Of a stretch of DNA of 64,000 bases, positions 17,081-25,196 are shown piece after piece. Every line of letters begins with the position of its first letter. Position 1 is the first letter of the stretch. The position numbers and the translations under genes were made by a program. Under the pieces are notes generated by a model, which ran no database searches, was not told the DNA's origin, and was given only the letters and a program-made list of their open reading frames with translations. Source of the DNA: Anaplasma sp052043535 (GTDB lineage Bacteria > Pseudomonadota > Alphaproteobacteria > Rickettsiales > Anaplasmataceae); the NCBI GenBank assembly GCA_052043535.1, contig JBQEQW010000012.1:48392-112391 (forward strand), given 5' to 3'.

Positions 17081-17899
17081 CTAGCACACGTCCAGCCCAA
17101 TGTCCTTGCATGAGAAGGAATGGGTGATGGCACCTATCGATATATAGTCCACTCCGGAGTGGGCAATCTCCCGCACGTTCCCCATATTTACTCCTCCTGA
17201 GACTTCGATTCTAGCGGAGGACTTAACTATTCTCACAGAGTCTCTAATGTCTGAGACGCTCATATTGTCCAGCATTATCAAGTTCACCGAGTTTTCTACG
17301 GACTCTTCCACTTGCTCCATGTTATCGCACTCTACTGTGATAAACACATCATTTCCAAGCTTTTCCCGAATTCTGGAAACACATTTGGTTACACAACCGC
17401 AGCTAGCTATGTGATTATCCTTTATCATGACCCCATCATATAACCCCCTCCTGTAAGTCCAACCACCGCCAACTCGCACGGCATACAGGTCAAATTCTCT
17501 TAAACCTGGGGAAGTTTTTCTGGTACTCCGAATCTGAGCCTTAGTTCCAGCAACTGCCAAAACAAATTCCCGAGTGCACGAGGAAATTGCAGAAGCGCGT
17601 TGCAAGAAGTTTAATAAAACTCTTTCGAGGGATAGAATCTTCGATGCGGGTCCGTGACCCTCTATGATGTTTGTTCCCGGAGAAATGTCGCTTCCGTCGC
17701 TTTTTAACAGAACAAAGCTAATGCCTTGCCCGTACATGGAAAATATCTCCTCTGCGGCTACAATACCCGCCAAGACCATTTTCTCCCTAGAGCTTACGGA
17801 GAACCTTATCTTCTCCTCACTAAATATACAGTTTGTAGTTATGTCCCCATCACTACCTAGGTCTTCAACCCATGCAGAGCGTATCACCTCCTCAAACAC
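17081..17899 (-). CDS. nadC: Nicotinate-nucleotide pyrophosphorylase (quinolinate phosphoribosyltransferase)
   Basis: NadC converts quinolinate and PRPP to nicotinate mononucleotide, following NadA. The 272-residue protein shows the family's EDLGSDGDITT N-terminus, LLNFLQRASAISSCT (near residue 95), the IRSTRKTSPGLRE phosphate-binding stretch, KDNHIASCG and VECDNMEQVEE. The start is a GTG. nadA lies about 7 kb away, so the two steps are unlinked. The 5' side faces plsY, divergently arranged with 70 bp between them. Confidence 0.95.
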   Translation of the reverse strand: MFEEVIRSAWVEDLGSDGDITTNCIFSEEKIRFSVSSREKMVLAGIVAAEEIFSMYGQGISFVLLKSDGSDISPGTNIIEGHGPASKILSLERVLLNFLQRASAISSCTREFVLAVAGTKAQIRSTRKTSPGLREFDLYAVRVGGGWTYRRGLYDGVMIKDNHIASCGCVTKCVSRIREKLGNDVFITVECDNMEQVEESVENSVNLIMLDNMSVSDIRDSVRIVKSSARIEVSGGVNMGNVREIAHSGVDYISIGAITHSFSCKDIGLDVC

Positions 17900-17969
17900 A
17901 ATGTACCCACGTGACTAGAGCCCCTCTCAAGTGTATGTTATAATCCTTAGGCTATGAAGAGAATTTTGC

Positions 17970-18557
17970 ATGGATCTGTTGCCCCTAGTCTGGTCGCTAT
18001 CCGTTGCTTACCTAGTGGGGTCGGTGCCCATTTCCTATGTGTTGGTGAGCGTTTTTTACAAGAAAGACCTTAGAACGGTTGGTTCCGGAAATTTGGGGGC
18101 TACTAACGTGTTCCGAATAAACAGAAAGCTTGGCATAGTAGCTCTTATACTGGACTCCTCCAAGTCGTGTGTGACCTTACTCCTTCTTGAGAAGTATGGG
18201 CTGCCCAGAGATATCCTGTACCTTGCTGGGCTATTGTCTGTTGTGGGACATGTTTTTCCGGTGTGGTTTGCGTTCAAGGGGGGAAAAGGTGTTGCCTCGA
18301 CAATTGGGATCACCTTTGCCCTGAACTACAAGCTTTGCCTGGTGCTGCTACTAACCTGGGTCTCGTTTTGCGTATTGTTCAGGTACTCATCGCTCTCATC
18401 CATCATGGCCATACTGGCCTCTTGCGTTTATTGTATGATCAGCGAAGAGCTATACTCCTTCCTTACCTATTCTGCTATATCACTCATAATTCTGGTAAAA
18501 CACAGAAAAAACATCAAGGGACTGCTGAGTGGCAAAGAAACCAAGCTTTTTTGCTAG
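17970..18557 (+). CDS. plsY: Glycerol-3-phosphate acyltransferase PlsY
   Basis: PlsY transfers the acyl group of acyl-phosphate to glycerol-3-phosphate, the first step of phospholipid synthesis, in the inner membrane. The 195-residue protein is hydrophobic with about five transmembrane helices and has the three family motifs: GSVP(I)SY near residue 17, GSGNLGATN near 37, and GHVFPVWFAFKGGKGVA near 92. plsY and ruvC are convergent and overlap by 4 bp at their stops. Confidence 0.95.
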   Translation: MDLLPLVWSLSVAYLVGSVPISYVLVSVFYKKDLRTVGSGNLGATNVFRINRKLGIVALILDSSKSCVTLLLLEKYGLPRDILYLAGLLSVVGHVFPVWFAFKGGKGVASTIGITFALNYKLCLVLLLTWVSFCVLFRYSSLSSIMAILASCVYCMISEELYSFLTYSAISLIILVKHRKNIKGLLSGKETKLFC

Positions 18558-19048
18558 GCACAGTAGCTACGGTTTCTACTGCTGTACGCATGGCATATAG
18601 CAGTCGCCAAAGCATCTGATGAGTGATGGTTAAACACCGTTTCGTCATTTAACCCCAGCGTGGTCCGAACCATGAAAGCAACTTGTTCCTTCCCTGCCAT
18701 ACCGCTTCCAGTGACACACTTCTTCACTGCGGTGGAGGAGTACTCGTATATCTTAATGCCTTTATACATCATGGAAATTACGGAAGCCGCCCTTGCGTAG
18801 CAGAGTGACATTGATGAGCGTGGGTTCGAGTTAATGAAGACCTTCTCGATCGACGCCTCAACAATCTCGTATTGGCTCACAATGGAGATTAGTTCTTCGT
18901 ATATCAGGTACAACTTATCGTTCTCGCTGCCCTGCCCCTTTGCGGAAATAACACCACTACCTATCAGCGAGATAGGCTGCCTCGCTGTAAACGAAAGAAC
19001 ACCCCAGCCAGTAAAGTTAAGCCCTGGGTCTAGACCAATAACTACCAC
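18554..19048 (-). CDS. ruvC: Holliday junction resolvase RuvC
   Basis: RuvC is the endonuclease that resolves Holliday junctions in recombinational repair with RuvA and RuvB. The 164-residue protein begins IGLDPGLNFTGWGV with the first catalytic aspartate (Asp7), has the conserved glutamate in SIEKVFINSNP near residue 70, and the C-terminal catalytic DALA segment near 145. Length is normal. The start is a GTG 4 bp after the stop of the oxidase subunit gene, suggesting translational coupling. Confidence 0.94.
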   Translation of the reverse strand: MVVIGLDPGLNFTGWGVLSFTARQPISLIGSGVISAKGQGSENDKLYLIYEELISIVSQYEIVEASIEKVFINSNPRSSMSLCYARAASVISMMYKGIKIYEYSSTAVKKCVTGSGMAGKEQVAFMVRTTLGLNDETVFNHHSSDALATAICHAYSSRNRSYCA

Positions 19049-19052
19049 CCTC

Positions 19053-19874
19053 CTAAGAGCTCACAATGTACAGGAAGATGAATAGGAACAACCACACAAC
19101 GTCAACGAAGTGCCAGTACCAAGCGGCACATTCAAACCCTACATGGCAGCTAGCGGAAATTTGCCCTTTCCTCATGCGGAACCAGCATACGATTAGGAAT
19201 ATTACCCCAACAACGACATGTAGCCCGTGGAACCCTGTGGTCATGAAAAAGTTGGACGGGTATATTGTCTTCTCCTCTAGCTCACCAAGAGTGAAGCCAA
19301 CATGTATGTACTCAATAAACTGAAAGGATGAGAAAATAACCCCCAGAGCTATCGTTGCCAAGATAGCTCTGGAGGCGGATTTTATGTCGTTTTCAAGTAA
19401 CAGGTGATGCGACCACGTGACGGTACATCCGGACAGTAAGAGAGTGACCGTATTGAAGAATGGGATGGACCAAGGGTCTATGGTCTTGATCCCGTCCGGG
19501 GGCCATGAGGTACTTACCTTCTCAGAAAAATCAATCAGTGTATATATGGGAAAAAGCCAGGCTTTGAAGAATGACCAGAAAAAGGCAAAAAAGAGCATGG
19601 CTTCTGATAGTATCATGACCGCCATGCCTATACGCATGCCGCTCCTCATTGTATGAGTGAAGAGGCTCTCATTCTTGACCTCAGATGAGATGTCGCACCA
19701 CCATTTGTATAGAACTCCAATGGTACATCCTCCTCCAAGTAGTAGAGCTACCAGCCAGTAGATACCGTCCTGTGCCACCTTTGCTGCTCCAAGAGCGGTG
19801 AGGAGGGCGCTCAAAGAAAGGAGTACAGGCCAAGGGCTCGGAGGGAGCACTTGGTGTTGATGTCTCTTCTTCAT
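19053..19874 (-). CDS. ctaE: Cytochrome c oxidase subunit III
   Basis: Subunit III of the aa3-type terminal oxidase, a seven-helix inner-membrane protein that stabilises proton uptake. Typical segments are HTMRSGMRIGMAVMILSE near residue 75, FFWSFFKAWLFP, STSWPPDGI, TVTWSHHLLLEND, GFHGLHVVVG near 215 and the C-terminal WYWHFVDVVWLFLF, which carry the conserved His and Glu residues. 273 residues is the usual length. Subunits I and II are not in this window. Confidence 0.96.
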   Translation of the reverse strand: MKKRHQHQVLPPSPWPVLLSLSALLTALGAAKVAQDGIYWLVALLLGGGCTIGVLYKWWCDISSEVKNESLFTHTMRSGMRIGMAVMILSEAMLFFAFFWSFFKAWLFPIYTLIDFSEKVSTSWPPDGIKTIDPWSIPFFNTVTLLLSGCTVTWSHHLLLENDIKSASRAILATIALGVIFSSFQFIEYIHVGFTLGELEEKTIYPSNFFMTTGFHGLHVVVGVIFLIVCWFRMRKGQISASCHVGFECAAWYWHFVDVVWLFLFIFLYIVSS

Positions 19875-19943
19875 CGAAAGGCTGCAACCACTTAAGAAGT
19901 AATGGAACCTTACAGAGTAAAGAGAGAGTGTGTCAAGATTATT

Positions 19944-20972
19944 TCACGTAGCCTCTCTGACTGTCCGGATGAGACTTTCCACATTCTCTAACGGCGTCTC
20001 CGGGAGTATACCATGTCCCAGGTTAAATACCAGAGGCTTATCTCTTAATTCCCTAACTATTTCCCTTGCACTTTCATCCGATCTGTCACGGGAGTATGCC
20101 AACAAGAACGGGTCTAAGTTCCCCTGGATAGGGCAGTTAAGGTTCTCCTTTATCCAAGCTATTGGCACACTGTAGTCAACACTTACTGCAGATACTCCGG
20201 TTTCCTCAGAGTATCTCTTGTACATTACTCCAGAACCTTTTGGAAACCCAGTGATAGGAGTGTAAGGATACTTACTATGGACGTAAGAGATTATCTCCTT
20301 TGTAGGACCGATAACAAATTCCTCAAATAGCCTCACAGGGAGTACAAACACGTTACTGTCAAACAGCTGTAGAACATCCACTCCACTTTCCACCTGCTTA
20401 ACTAGGTAGAGCGAAGTGAGTTGAGTGATCTCTTCCATAACCCTTCTTATTGGCAGGGTTTCTATATCGAGAAGCTCACCCTTTCTCATATTAAAAAAGT
20501 TCTTCTCACCCCCAAAAACGTAGGTAGCTACCGTCCATGGGGAACCTGCAAACCCAATCAGCGTTTTGTCCCCCGGTAGGGACTTTCTAACCCTCTTTAT
20601 GCCCTCAAAGATGGGAGAGAGCCTCAAAACCGCACCGTCCATGGAATTTGTTGAGAGGCTGCCTGTGACTTTGGGTCCATATCCCCTTTTAAAATCTACT
20701 CCGTAGCCAAGAGCATCGGGGACTACCATAATATCAGAAAACATTATCGCAGCATCGACATCAAACCGCCTTATTGGTTGGAGGGTAACCTCTTCCATTA
20801 TCTCAGGGGTATAGCATGCCTGGAGGAAGTTCTCTACCCCCCCCATAACCTTGTGATACTCAGGAAGATATCTCCCGGCCTGCCTCATAAACCATACAGG
20901 GATTCTACCCTGAGGTTTTCTCTCCTGTAGAGTTTTCTCAAGTACTCTGGCTTCTTCTTTTGAACTAAACAT
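19944..20972 (-). CDS. hemE: Uroporphyrinogen decarboxylase
   Basis: HemE removes four carboxyl groups from uroporphyrinogen III to give coproporphyrinogen III in heme synthesis. The 342-residue protein shows PVWFMRQAGRYLPEYH near residue 21, FSDIMVVPDALGYGVDF near 78, GFAGSPWTVATYV near 140, and NLGHGILPETP close to the C-terminus. An eight-G run lies near its 5' end (Gly-Gly codons after M44). It reads away from the oriC region, which separates it from the CBS-domain gene, an arrangement known for Rickettsiales origins. Confidence 0.97.
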   Translation of the reverse strand: MFSSKEEARVLEKTLQERKPQGRIPVWFMRQAGRYLPEYHKVMGGVENFLQACYTPEIMEEVTLQPIRRFDVDAAIMFSDIMVVPDALGYGVDFKRGYGPKVTGSLSTNSMDGAVLRLSPIFEGIKRVRKSLPGDKTLIGFAGSPWTVATYVFGGEKNFFNMRKGELLDIETLPIRRVMEEITQLTSLYLVKQVESGVDVLQLFDSNVFVLPVRLFEEFVIGPTKEIISYVHSKYPYTPITGFPKGSGVMYKRYSEETGVSAVSVDYSVPIAWIKENLNCPIQGNLDPFLLAYSRDRSDESAREIVRELRDKPLVFNLGHGILPETPLENVESLIRTVREAT

Positions 20973-21033
20973 AAATAATCTTCCTTATGTATAATTATAT
21001 TTTTTATTATACCTGTGAATTGTGTGGGTAACT

Positions 21034-21063
21034 TCGTATTATGTGAAATCTCACATAATACGA
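21034..21063. repeat. Perfect 13-bp inverted repeat with 4-nt loop in oriC
   Basis: TCGTATTATGTGA (21034-21046) is repeated in inverse orientation at 21051-21063 around the loop AATC. It lies between the AT-rich element and the first DnaA box, and about 60 bp upstream of the hemE start. No T-tract follows, so a protein-binding site or a structure used in origin opening is more likely than a terminator. Confidence 0.85.
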
Positions 21064-21075
21064 CTCGCTCCCTTC

Positions 21076-21297
21076 TGTGGATAAATTTGTTAGTAAAGTA
21101 TCTAAGTGCCTGATTTTGTGCATAAATTTATGTGCATAAAATGTGTGTGAATTATGTTGATAACTGCTGGGCAAAGGACTGTGCCGAACCCGGCGAACAG
21201 CGCATTTTTCTGAGAACTCTGTGCATAACATCGTGACGCTGTGTTGATATCTTTGTTTCACCTTTCATTTACAGTGTTATCAACACAGTTATACAGA
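21076..21297. promoter_or_regulatory. Cluster of DnaA boxes in oriC
   Basis: Boxes seen by eye: 21076-21084 (minus, TTATCCACA), 21117-21125, 21131-21139 and 21220-21228 (minus, TTATGCACA), 21155-21163 (minus, TTATCAACA), 21277-21285 (plus, TTATCAACA) and a one-mismatch site at 21289-21297 (plus). The two central boxes flank the 12-bp palindrome CATAAATTTATG (21121-21132). Spacing and mixed orientation resemble alphaproteobacterial origins. I did not find convincing CtrA sites. Confidence 0.75.
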
Positions 21298-21375
21298 GTA
21301 ACTTTGTGTGGAAAGGAAGGGTTTAGGTGGTTATACTCTGAAACTCTATGTGAGTGGTTTGTTGGTTAGCTTCTA

Positions 21376-22236
21376 ATGGGAAGTAGAGTTTCTGAGGATG
21401 GTGAAGACAGTGGCGGTTCTCCTCTTGGTAGTTTGAGGCGTTTTTTTTACTCGTTTCTTCTGAAGCTGTGTCCGGGGTTTGAGCAGTTCGTAAAAAGCAA
21501 GATAGTTGCCGAAAGCGCATTGCACTTTGACGGATCACATATCATGGGCAACTTGATGCGGCTGGACGAGTGCTCAGTGAAAGAAGTCATGGTGCAGCGG
21601 TCTGAGATATTCTCTCTCGGGATAGATGACAGTAACCTGCTCAACAAGGTTCTGAAGAGTCAATACACCAGGGTGCCTATCTACAAGGATAACGTGGATA
21701 ACATAATCGGGTTCATACACATAAAGGACATAACATCGAAAGGGAGCGGTGAGTTCAACGTCAAGAGCATCATACACAATGTCATGTACGTGCCGCATTC
21801 CATGAAGGCAGTTAATCTTTTTGTGAAAATGCAGTCCTCCCGGGTGCACATGGCAGTGGTATTGGACGAATACGGGAGCACGGACGGGCTCGTCACCATG
21901 GCAGACATCATTGAAGAAATCGTTGGTGACATAGAAGACGAACACGATGTTCCTTCCATTCCTGACATCGTGGACATCGCCAACGATAAAATTGAGGTGA
22001 ACGCTAGGGTTCTGGTGCGCACTTTGGAACAGTCTTTGGGTATCACGCTGCGGGATTCCGAGGAGGAAGAGTACGTGACCGTGGGCGGGCTGATTCTCTC
22101 TATGGCAGGAAGAGTCCCCCATGTAGGTGAGGTCCTGGACCATAGAAGCGGAGCGGTCTTTTTGGTGAAGGAAGTGGACAGCAGGTGCATATACAGGGTG
22201 GTAATAGATCTGAGCGGAGTACAGAGGCACCATTGA
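21376..22236 (+). CDS. CBS-domain protein, TlyC/CorC (hemolysin-related) family
   Basis: A 286-residue protein with an N-terminal region lacking the DUF21 membrane domain, two CBS domains (about residues 65-190, with VKEVMVQRSEIFSL, RVPIYKDNVDNIIGFIHIKD, and VLDEYGSTDGLVTMADIIEEIVGDIEDEHD) and a CorC/HlyC C-terminal domain (about 200-285). Such soluble proteins resemble E. coli CorC and Rickettsia TlyC, in which hemolytic activity was reported; the real function in Anaplasma is unknown, and ion-transport control is a fair alternative. Its 5' end faces oriC and its 3' end converges on the prohead protease gene, separated by a terminator-like hairpin. Confidence 0.9.
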   Translation: MGSRVSEDGEDSGGSPLGSLRRFFYSFLLKLCPGFEQFVKSKIVAESALHFDGSHIMGNLMRLDECSVKEVMVQRSEIFSLGIDDSNLLNKVLKSQYTRVPIYKDNVDNIIGFIHIKDITSKGSGEFNVKSIIHNVMYVPHSMKAVNLFVKMQSSRVHMAVVLDEYGSTDGLVTMADIIEEIVGDIEDEHDVPSIPDIVDIANDKIEVNARVLVRTLEQSLGITLRDSEEEEYVTVGGLILSMAGRVPHVGEVLDHRSGAVFLVKEVDSRCIYRVVIDLSGVQRHH

Positions 22237-22243
22237 AATTGCT

Positions 22244-22273
22244 GATCTCGCGTCTAGCGCGGGATCCCTTTTT
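22244..22273 (+). terminator. Rho-independent terminator after the CBS-domain gene
   Basis: A 9-bp stem (GATCTCGCG at 22244-22252 with CGCGGGATC at 22258-22266, one G-T pair) has a five-nt loop TCTAG and is followed by CCTTTTT. It starts 7 bp after the stop of the CBS-domain gene and overlaps the last codons of the converging protease gene. Confidence 0.75.
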
Positions 22274-22709
22274 CCACTCTGCCGATTCTTGCCATGTTGT
22301 TTGCGGGAAAAGATACGATGCTAATTTCCCATAAGTCTACTCTGGAGATCACTCTCACGCCTGACCTCCCTTCTCGCCTAGATTTGACTACTTTGTACCC
22401 TATAGACAGCGCGTCTATGCTGCCATCTTTCATCAGGGCATAGGCCTCCCGAGCTCTTTGTATCTCCAGGTTGAGCTTTGCCAATATCAGCAGCCCGAAA
22501 GAATCTTCGCGCGCCCTGAGTACCTTACCTATGGGCTCTCTTATGCTGTGTTGCCACAAGAGGACTATCCTTCTTTGCTTGAGAGAGTCTGCGAAAGCTC
22601 CCGGCTCTATTGTATCGTTCTGGCCGTCCACGTGGTTAAAAACGCTGGCGTAGCCCTGAAAACTCCCTTGTCCCAGCTTTTTCCGGGAAGAGCGCTTGAT
22701 AATGTTCAT
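22254..22709 (-). CDS. HK97-type prohead protease
   Basis: A 151-residue capsid-maturation serine protease of the herpesvirus/HK97 fold. It has the N-terminal GYASVFNHVDGQNDTIEPGAF signature, the catalytic histidine in WQHSIREPIG near residue 53, and the catalytic serine in ALSIGY near 100; the C-terminal VISRVDLWEISIVSFPANNMARI strand is typical. It lies directly downstream of the portal gene with 26 bp between. The capsid gene that normally follows is absent. Such portal/protease genes in Rickettsiales are relics or parts of the dispersed gene-transfer-agent cluster. Confidence 0.92.
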   Translation of the reverse strand: MNIIKRSSRKKLGQGSFQGYASVFNHVDGQNDTIEPGAFADSLKQRRIVLLWQHSIREPIGKVLRAREDSFGLLILAKLNLEIQRAREAYALMKDGSIDALSIGYKVVKSRREGRSGVRVISRVDLWEISIVSFPANNMARIGRVEKGIPR

Positions 22710-22735
22710 AACAGTTACCGAATTGAAAAACGCTT

Positions 22736-23920
22736 CTAGTCTTGTAGAACGTTGCCGCCTTCTATGGGTGGTAGTCCGAAAGAGGCCCGCTTCTCATTGA
22801 TTGTCATGAACGTTGCATTTTGTACGTACTGCCACAGCCTCTGTCTTTTCTCGGTCAGGATACTGATCGATTCCTTGTCGTAGGACAAAAACAAGTTGCC
22901 GTCAAACCTGGGGACCAGCCATGAGTTGAGATGTGCCAGGATGCTTTCTAGGTGTGGGATGACCGTTTGTTCCCAGAGAGCCAATCTAGCTTCTGAAAGG
23001 TTGCTGTACGTGTTATCGCCGGGTATCCCTAACAGCTGCGGAGATACTCCAAATGCTAGTGCAATCTCTCGGGCAGAGATGTTTTTAGATTCAATGAAGT
23101 CCATGTCCTTGGGAGACAAGCTCATTTCCTTCCACTCCAATCCGCCCTCGAGCAGCATGGGCCGCCCGACATTTCGCGATCCTGTGTAAAGCTCTTCTAT
23201 TTGTGCTCTGAGCCTTTGATATTGTTCCTTGGTCAAAGTGTTATTGCGTTCGTCTTTGGTTCTGACAACCAAGGCCCCGCTAGGGCGGGCACCGTTCTGC
23301 AGCATTGCTTGGTTCCACGAACTGGCTTGGTTGTGTTGATCTATACTGTAGGCAGCTGCCTCTATTGTTGAGAGACCGTACCAATCATTCAGAGGGTGGA
23401 AGTTTTTCAAGTGCAGCAGATCATGCCGGTTGGTAGCTCTATCCACCTGAAATTCATGCACTTCATTGTTTACCCGGTAACGATACGTGACGGCGTCCCT
23501 ACCAGACTTGTGAGTAATCTCCACCCTGTCGGGCCTCAGTAGGTACAATTCCTTGGGCACCATGTCCCGATTTTCTATGGACAGGATATAGGAGTTCCCG
23601 CTGATGAGCCTGTAGGTCACTATCCCTTCTATCAGTTCAGACCTTGTCATGGCGTAGTTGGGGCGGGACAGCAGCGACAATATTGGGTGGTGACATATCT
23701 GAAAAACACCGTTTTCGGTGTTTTTATGCAATGTGATGTTTACCGAACCCGCCGCTGCAGCCACCATGTGTATGGACCTGAAGGCAATAACGTTTTTTAT
23801 ATAGCCATTTCTTGCGAAATTAACATAATCCCGGTCTCCCCAAGTTGCTTCCCTGCAGTGTTCTATGAATGATGAAGATATGTTGTTGCTTCTGTTCAGA
23901 AAACTGAAAGTTTCGCGCAT
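22736..23920 (-). CDS. HK97-family phage portal protein
   Basis: The portal is the dodecameric ring through which DNA enters the capsid. The 394-residue protein is full length for the family and intact. Marks include the N-terminal ATWGDRDYVNFARNGYIKN segment, the LSRPNYAMTRSELIEG stretch near residue 85, YGLSTIEAA near 185, NGARPSGALV near 205, AFGVSPQLLGIPGDNTYSN near 290 and SYDKESISIL near 345. The protease gene follows. A terminator-like hairpin lies inside its 5' third (23702-23725). An intact frame argues for conservation, consistent with the gene-transfer-agent homologues of Alphaproteobacteria. Confidence 0.93.
   Translation of the reverse strand: MRETFSFLNRSNNISSSFIEHCREATWGDRDYVNFARNGYIKNVIAFRSIHMVAAAAGSVNITLHKNTENGVFQICHHPILSLLSRPNYAMTRSELIEGIVTYRLISGNSYILSIENRDMVPKELYLLRPDRVEITHKSGRDAVTYRYRVNNEVHEFQVDRATNRHDLLHLKNFHPLNDWYGLSTIEAAAYSIDQHNQASSWNQAMLQNGARPSGALVVRTKDERNNTLTKEQYQRLRAQIEELYTGSRNVGRPMLLEGGLEWKEMSLSPKDMDFIESKNISAREIALAFGVSPQLLGIPGDNTYSNLSEARLALWEQTVIPHLESILAHLNSWLVPRFDGNLFLSYDKESISILTEKRQRLWQYVQNATFMTINEKRASFGLPPIEGGNVLQD
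23702..23725. repeat. Perfect hairpin with T-tract inside the portal gene
   Basis: AAAAACACCG (23702-23711) and its exact complement (23716-23725) enclose a TTTT loop; on either strand the stem ends in five T residues, the form of a bidirectional intrinsic terminator. It is fully inside the portal coding frame, about 65-73 codons from its start. Confidence 0.8.
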
Positions 23921-24187
23921 TTGCGGGGACCCTATATAGGAAATGTTTTTTATGCTAGAGTATGCCCAGTGTTTGTGGGAAGCAGTTTATAGGCTTTTGG
24001 GGCGCGATAGACCGATTCCTTCTGTGCACATGCCAGCTTGGACCAAACGAACTGGCCGAGCAACGGCTGCAACATCTCCCCTTTCGTTACGGGCATGCGG
24101 GAAGTTGCAAGGCCCATTACGGAATGCGCAGCGACAGAACCCTAGGAACATAGCTTATTTAAGTTATCAAAAAACAATTTTATTGGT

Positions 24188-25177
24188 ATGCTTCTAACAT
24201 TAAATAGCGAAGACGTGTCCGCCAAGATGCTAGATAATTACAGCGATTTGTCCAGCGAAATTAAAGAGATCGCGAGGGAGAAAAATGCCGTCATTTTGGC
24301 GCACTACTATCAGGAAGATGAAATACAAGAAATTGCTGATTTTGTTGGGGATTCTCTGGAGCTGTCAAGAGAAGCAGCCGCAACTGGTGCGGACTTTATA
24401 GTTTTTTGCGGGGTTTTTTTCATGGCCGAAGTGGCCAAGATCTTAAATCCTAGCAAGAAGGTTATAATGCCTGACATGAAAGCGGGATGCTCACTAGCAG
24501 ACTCCTGCCGTGGGGAGGACTTTAAAAAATTTAGACAGGCGCACGGTGATCACGTTGCTGTTACCTACATCAACTCCTCTGCTGAGGTCAAGTACTACTC
24601 GGACATAATATGCACTTCCTCAAATGCTGCGAAAATAATTAGTGGCATTCCGAAAGACAAAAAGATATTGTTTGCGCCGGATCGATTCTTAGGGGAGTTT
24701 TTGCAGCAAAAAACCGGAAGGGAAATGCTGCTATGGCATGGTAGTTGCGTTGTACATGAGAGCTTCTCCGAGGCAAGCCTTGTTGACCTTACAGTGCGGC
24801 ACGAAAATGCCCATATCGTTGCACACCCAGAGTGTCCAGGAAACCTGCTGAAATACGCTCACTGTATAGGCTCTACTACCCATCTACTGAAGTATGCTGC
24901 TGCGCACCCGGGATCGGAGTTTATTGTACTTACCGAGGAGGGGCTAATACATCAGATGAAGAAAGCATCTCCAGGAAGCAAGTTCTACGTAGTAGGCTCC
25001 CAACAGGGTTGCGATACCTGTAGCAAGTGCCCGTACATGAGGCTAAATACTCTCGAGAAGTTATACAAGTGCATTGCGGAGGAGTCACCAGAGGTAAGTA
25101 TAAGCGAAGATGTTCTAGCAGGTGCTCGCAAACCAATTGAGGCCATGATGCAGGCGTCTTTTGCTCCAAGCGTGTAG
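24188..25177 (+). CDS. nadA: Quinolinate synthase A
   Basis: NadA condenses iminoaspartate with dihydroxyacetone phosphate to quinolinate using a [4Fe-4S] cluster. The 329-residue protein carries the ILAHYYQEDEIQEIADFVGDSLELSR start and the three cluster cysteines in FCGVFFMAE (near residue 75), HGSCVVHE (near 187) and the CDTCSKCPYM segment (near 280). nadB was not seen in the window, while nadC is at 17 kb. The gene is divergent from the portal gene, with about 270 bp between them holding no gene I can support. Confidence 0.96.
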   Translation: MLLTLNSEDVSAKMLDNYSDLSSEIKEIAREKNAVILAHYYQEDEIQEIADFVGDSLELSREAAATGADFIVFCGVFFMAEVAKILNPSKKVIMPDMKAGCSLADSCRGEDFKKFRQAHGDHVAVTYINSSAEVKYYSDIICTSSNAAKIISGIPKDKKILFAPDRFLGEFLQQKTGREMLLWHGSCVVHESFSEASLVDLTVRHENAHIVAHPECPGNLLKYAHCIGSTTHLLKYAAAHPGSEFIVLTEEGLIHQMKKASPGSKFYVVGSQQGCDTCSKCPYMRLNTLEKLYKCIAEESPEVSISEDVLAGARKPIEAMMQASFAPSV

Positions 25178-25196
25178 GAACCGCAGCAGCAGTGCT

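Larger units (their letters stand above)
20973..21375. other. Probable chromosomal origin of replication (oriC)
   Basis: A 403-bp gene-free, AT-rich region between divergent hemE and the CBS-domain gene. The hemE side holds a very AT-rich stretch (about 20973-21013) that could be the unwinding element. It contains one perfect DnaA box TTATCCACA and several TTATGCACA and TTATCAACA variants (next entry), and a perfect hairpin at 21034-21063. In Wolbachia, Anaplasma and relatives the origin has been placed between hemE and a CBS-domain gene, so position and sequence agree. It must also contain the hemE promoter. Confidence 0.85.

Noticed and set aside
17063..17090. Hairpin GGAAG-TAAAG-CTTCC between dnaJ and nadC as terminator
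   Set aside because: The stem is only five base pairs and no T-tract follows on either strand.
23943..24197. Two overlapping plus-strand frames between the portal gene and nadA
   Set aside because: The frames overlap each other and the nadA start, and neither shows a conserved domain; a CxxC-like pattern in one was not convincing.
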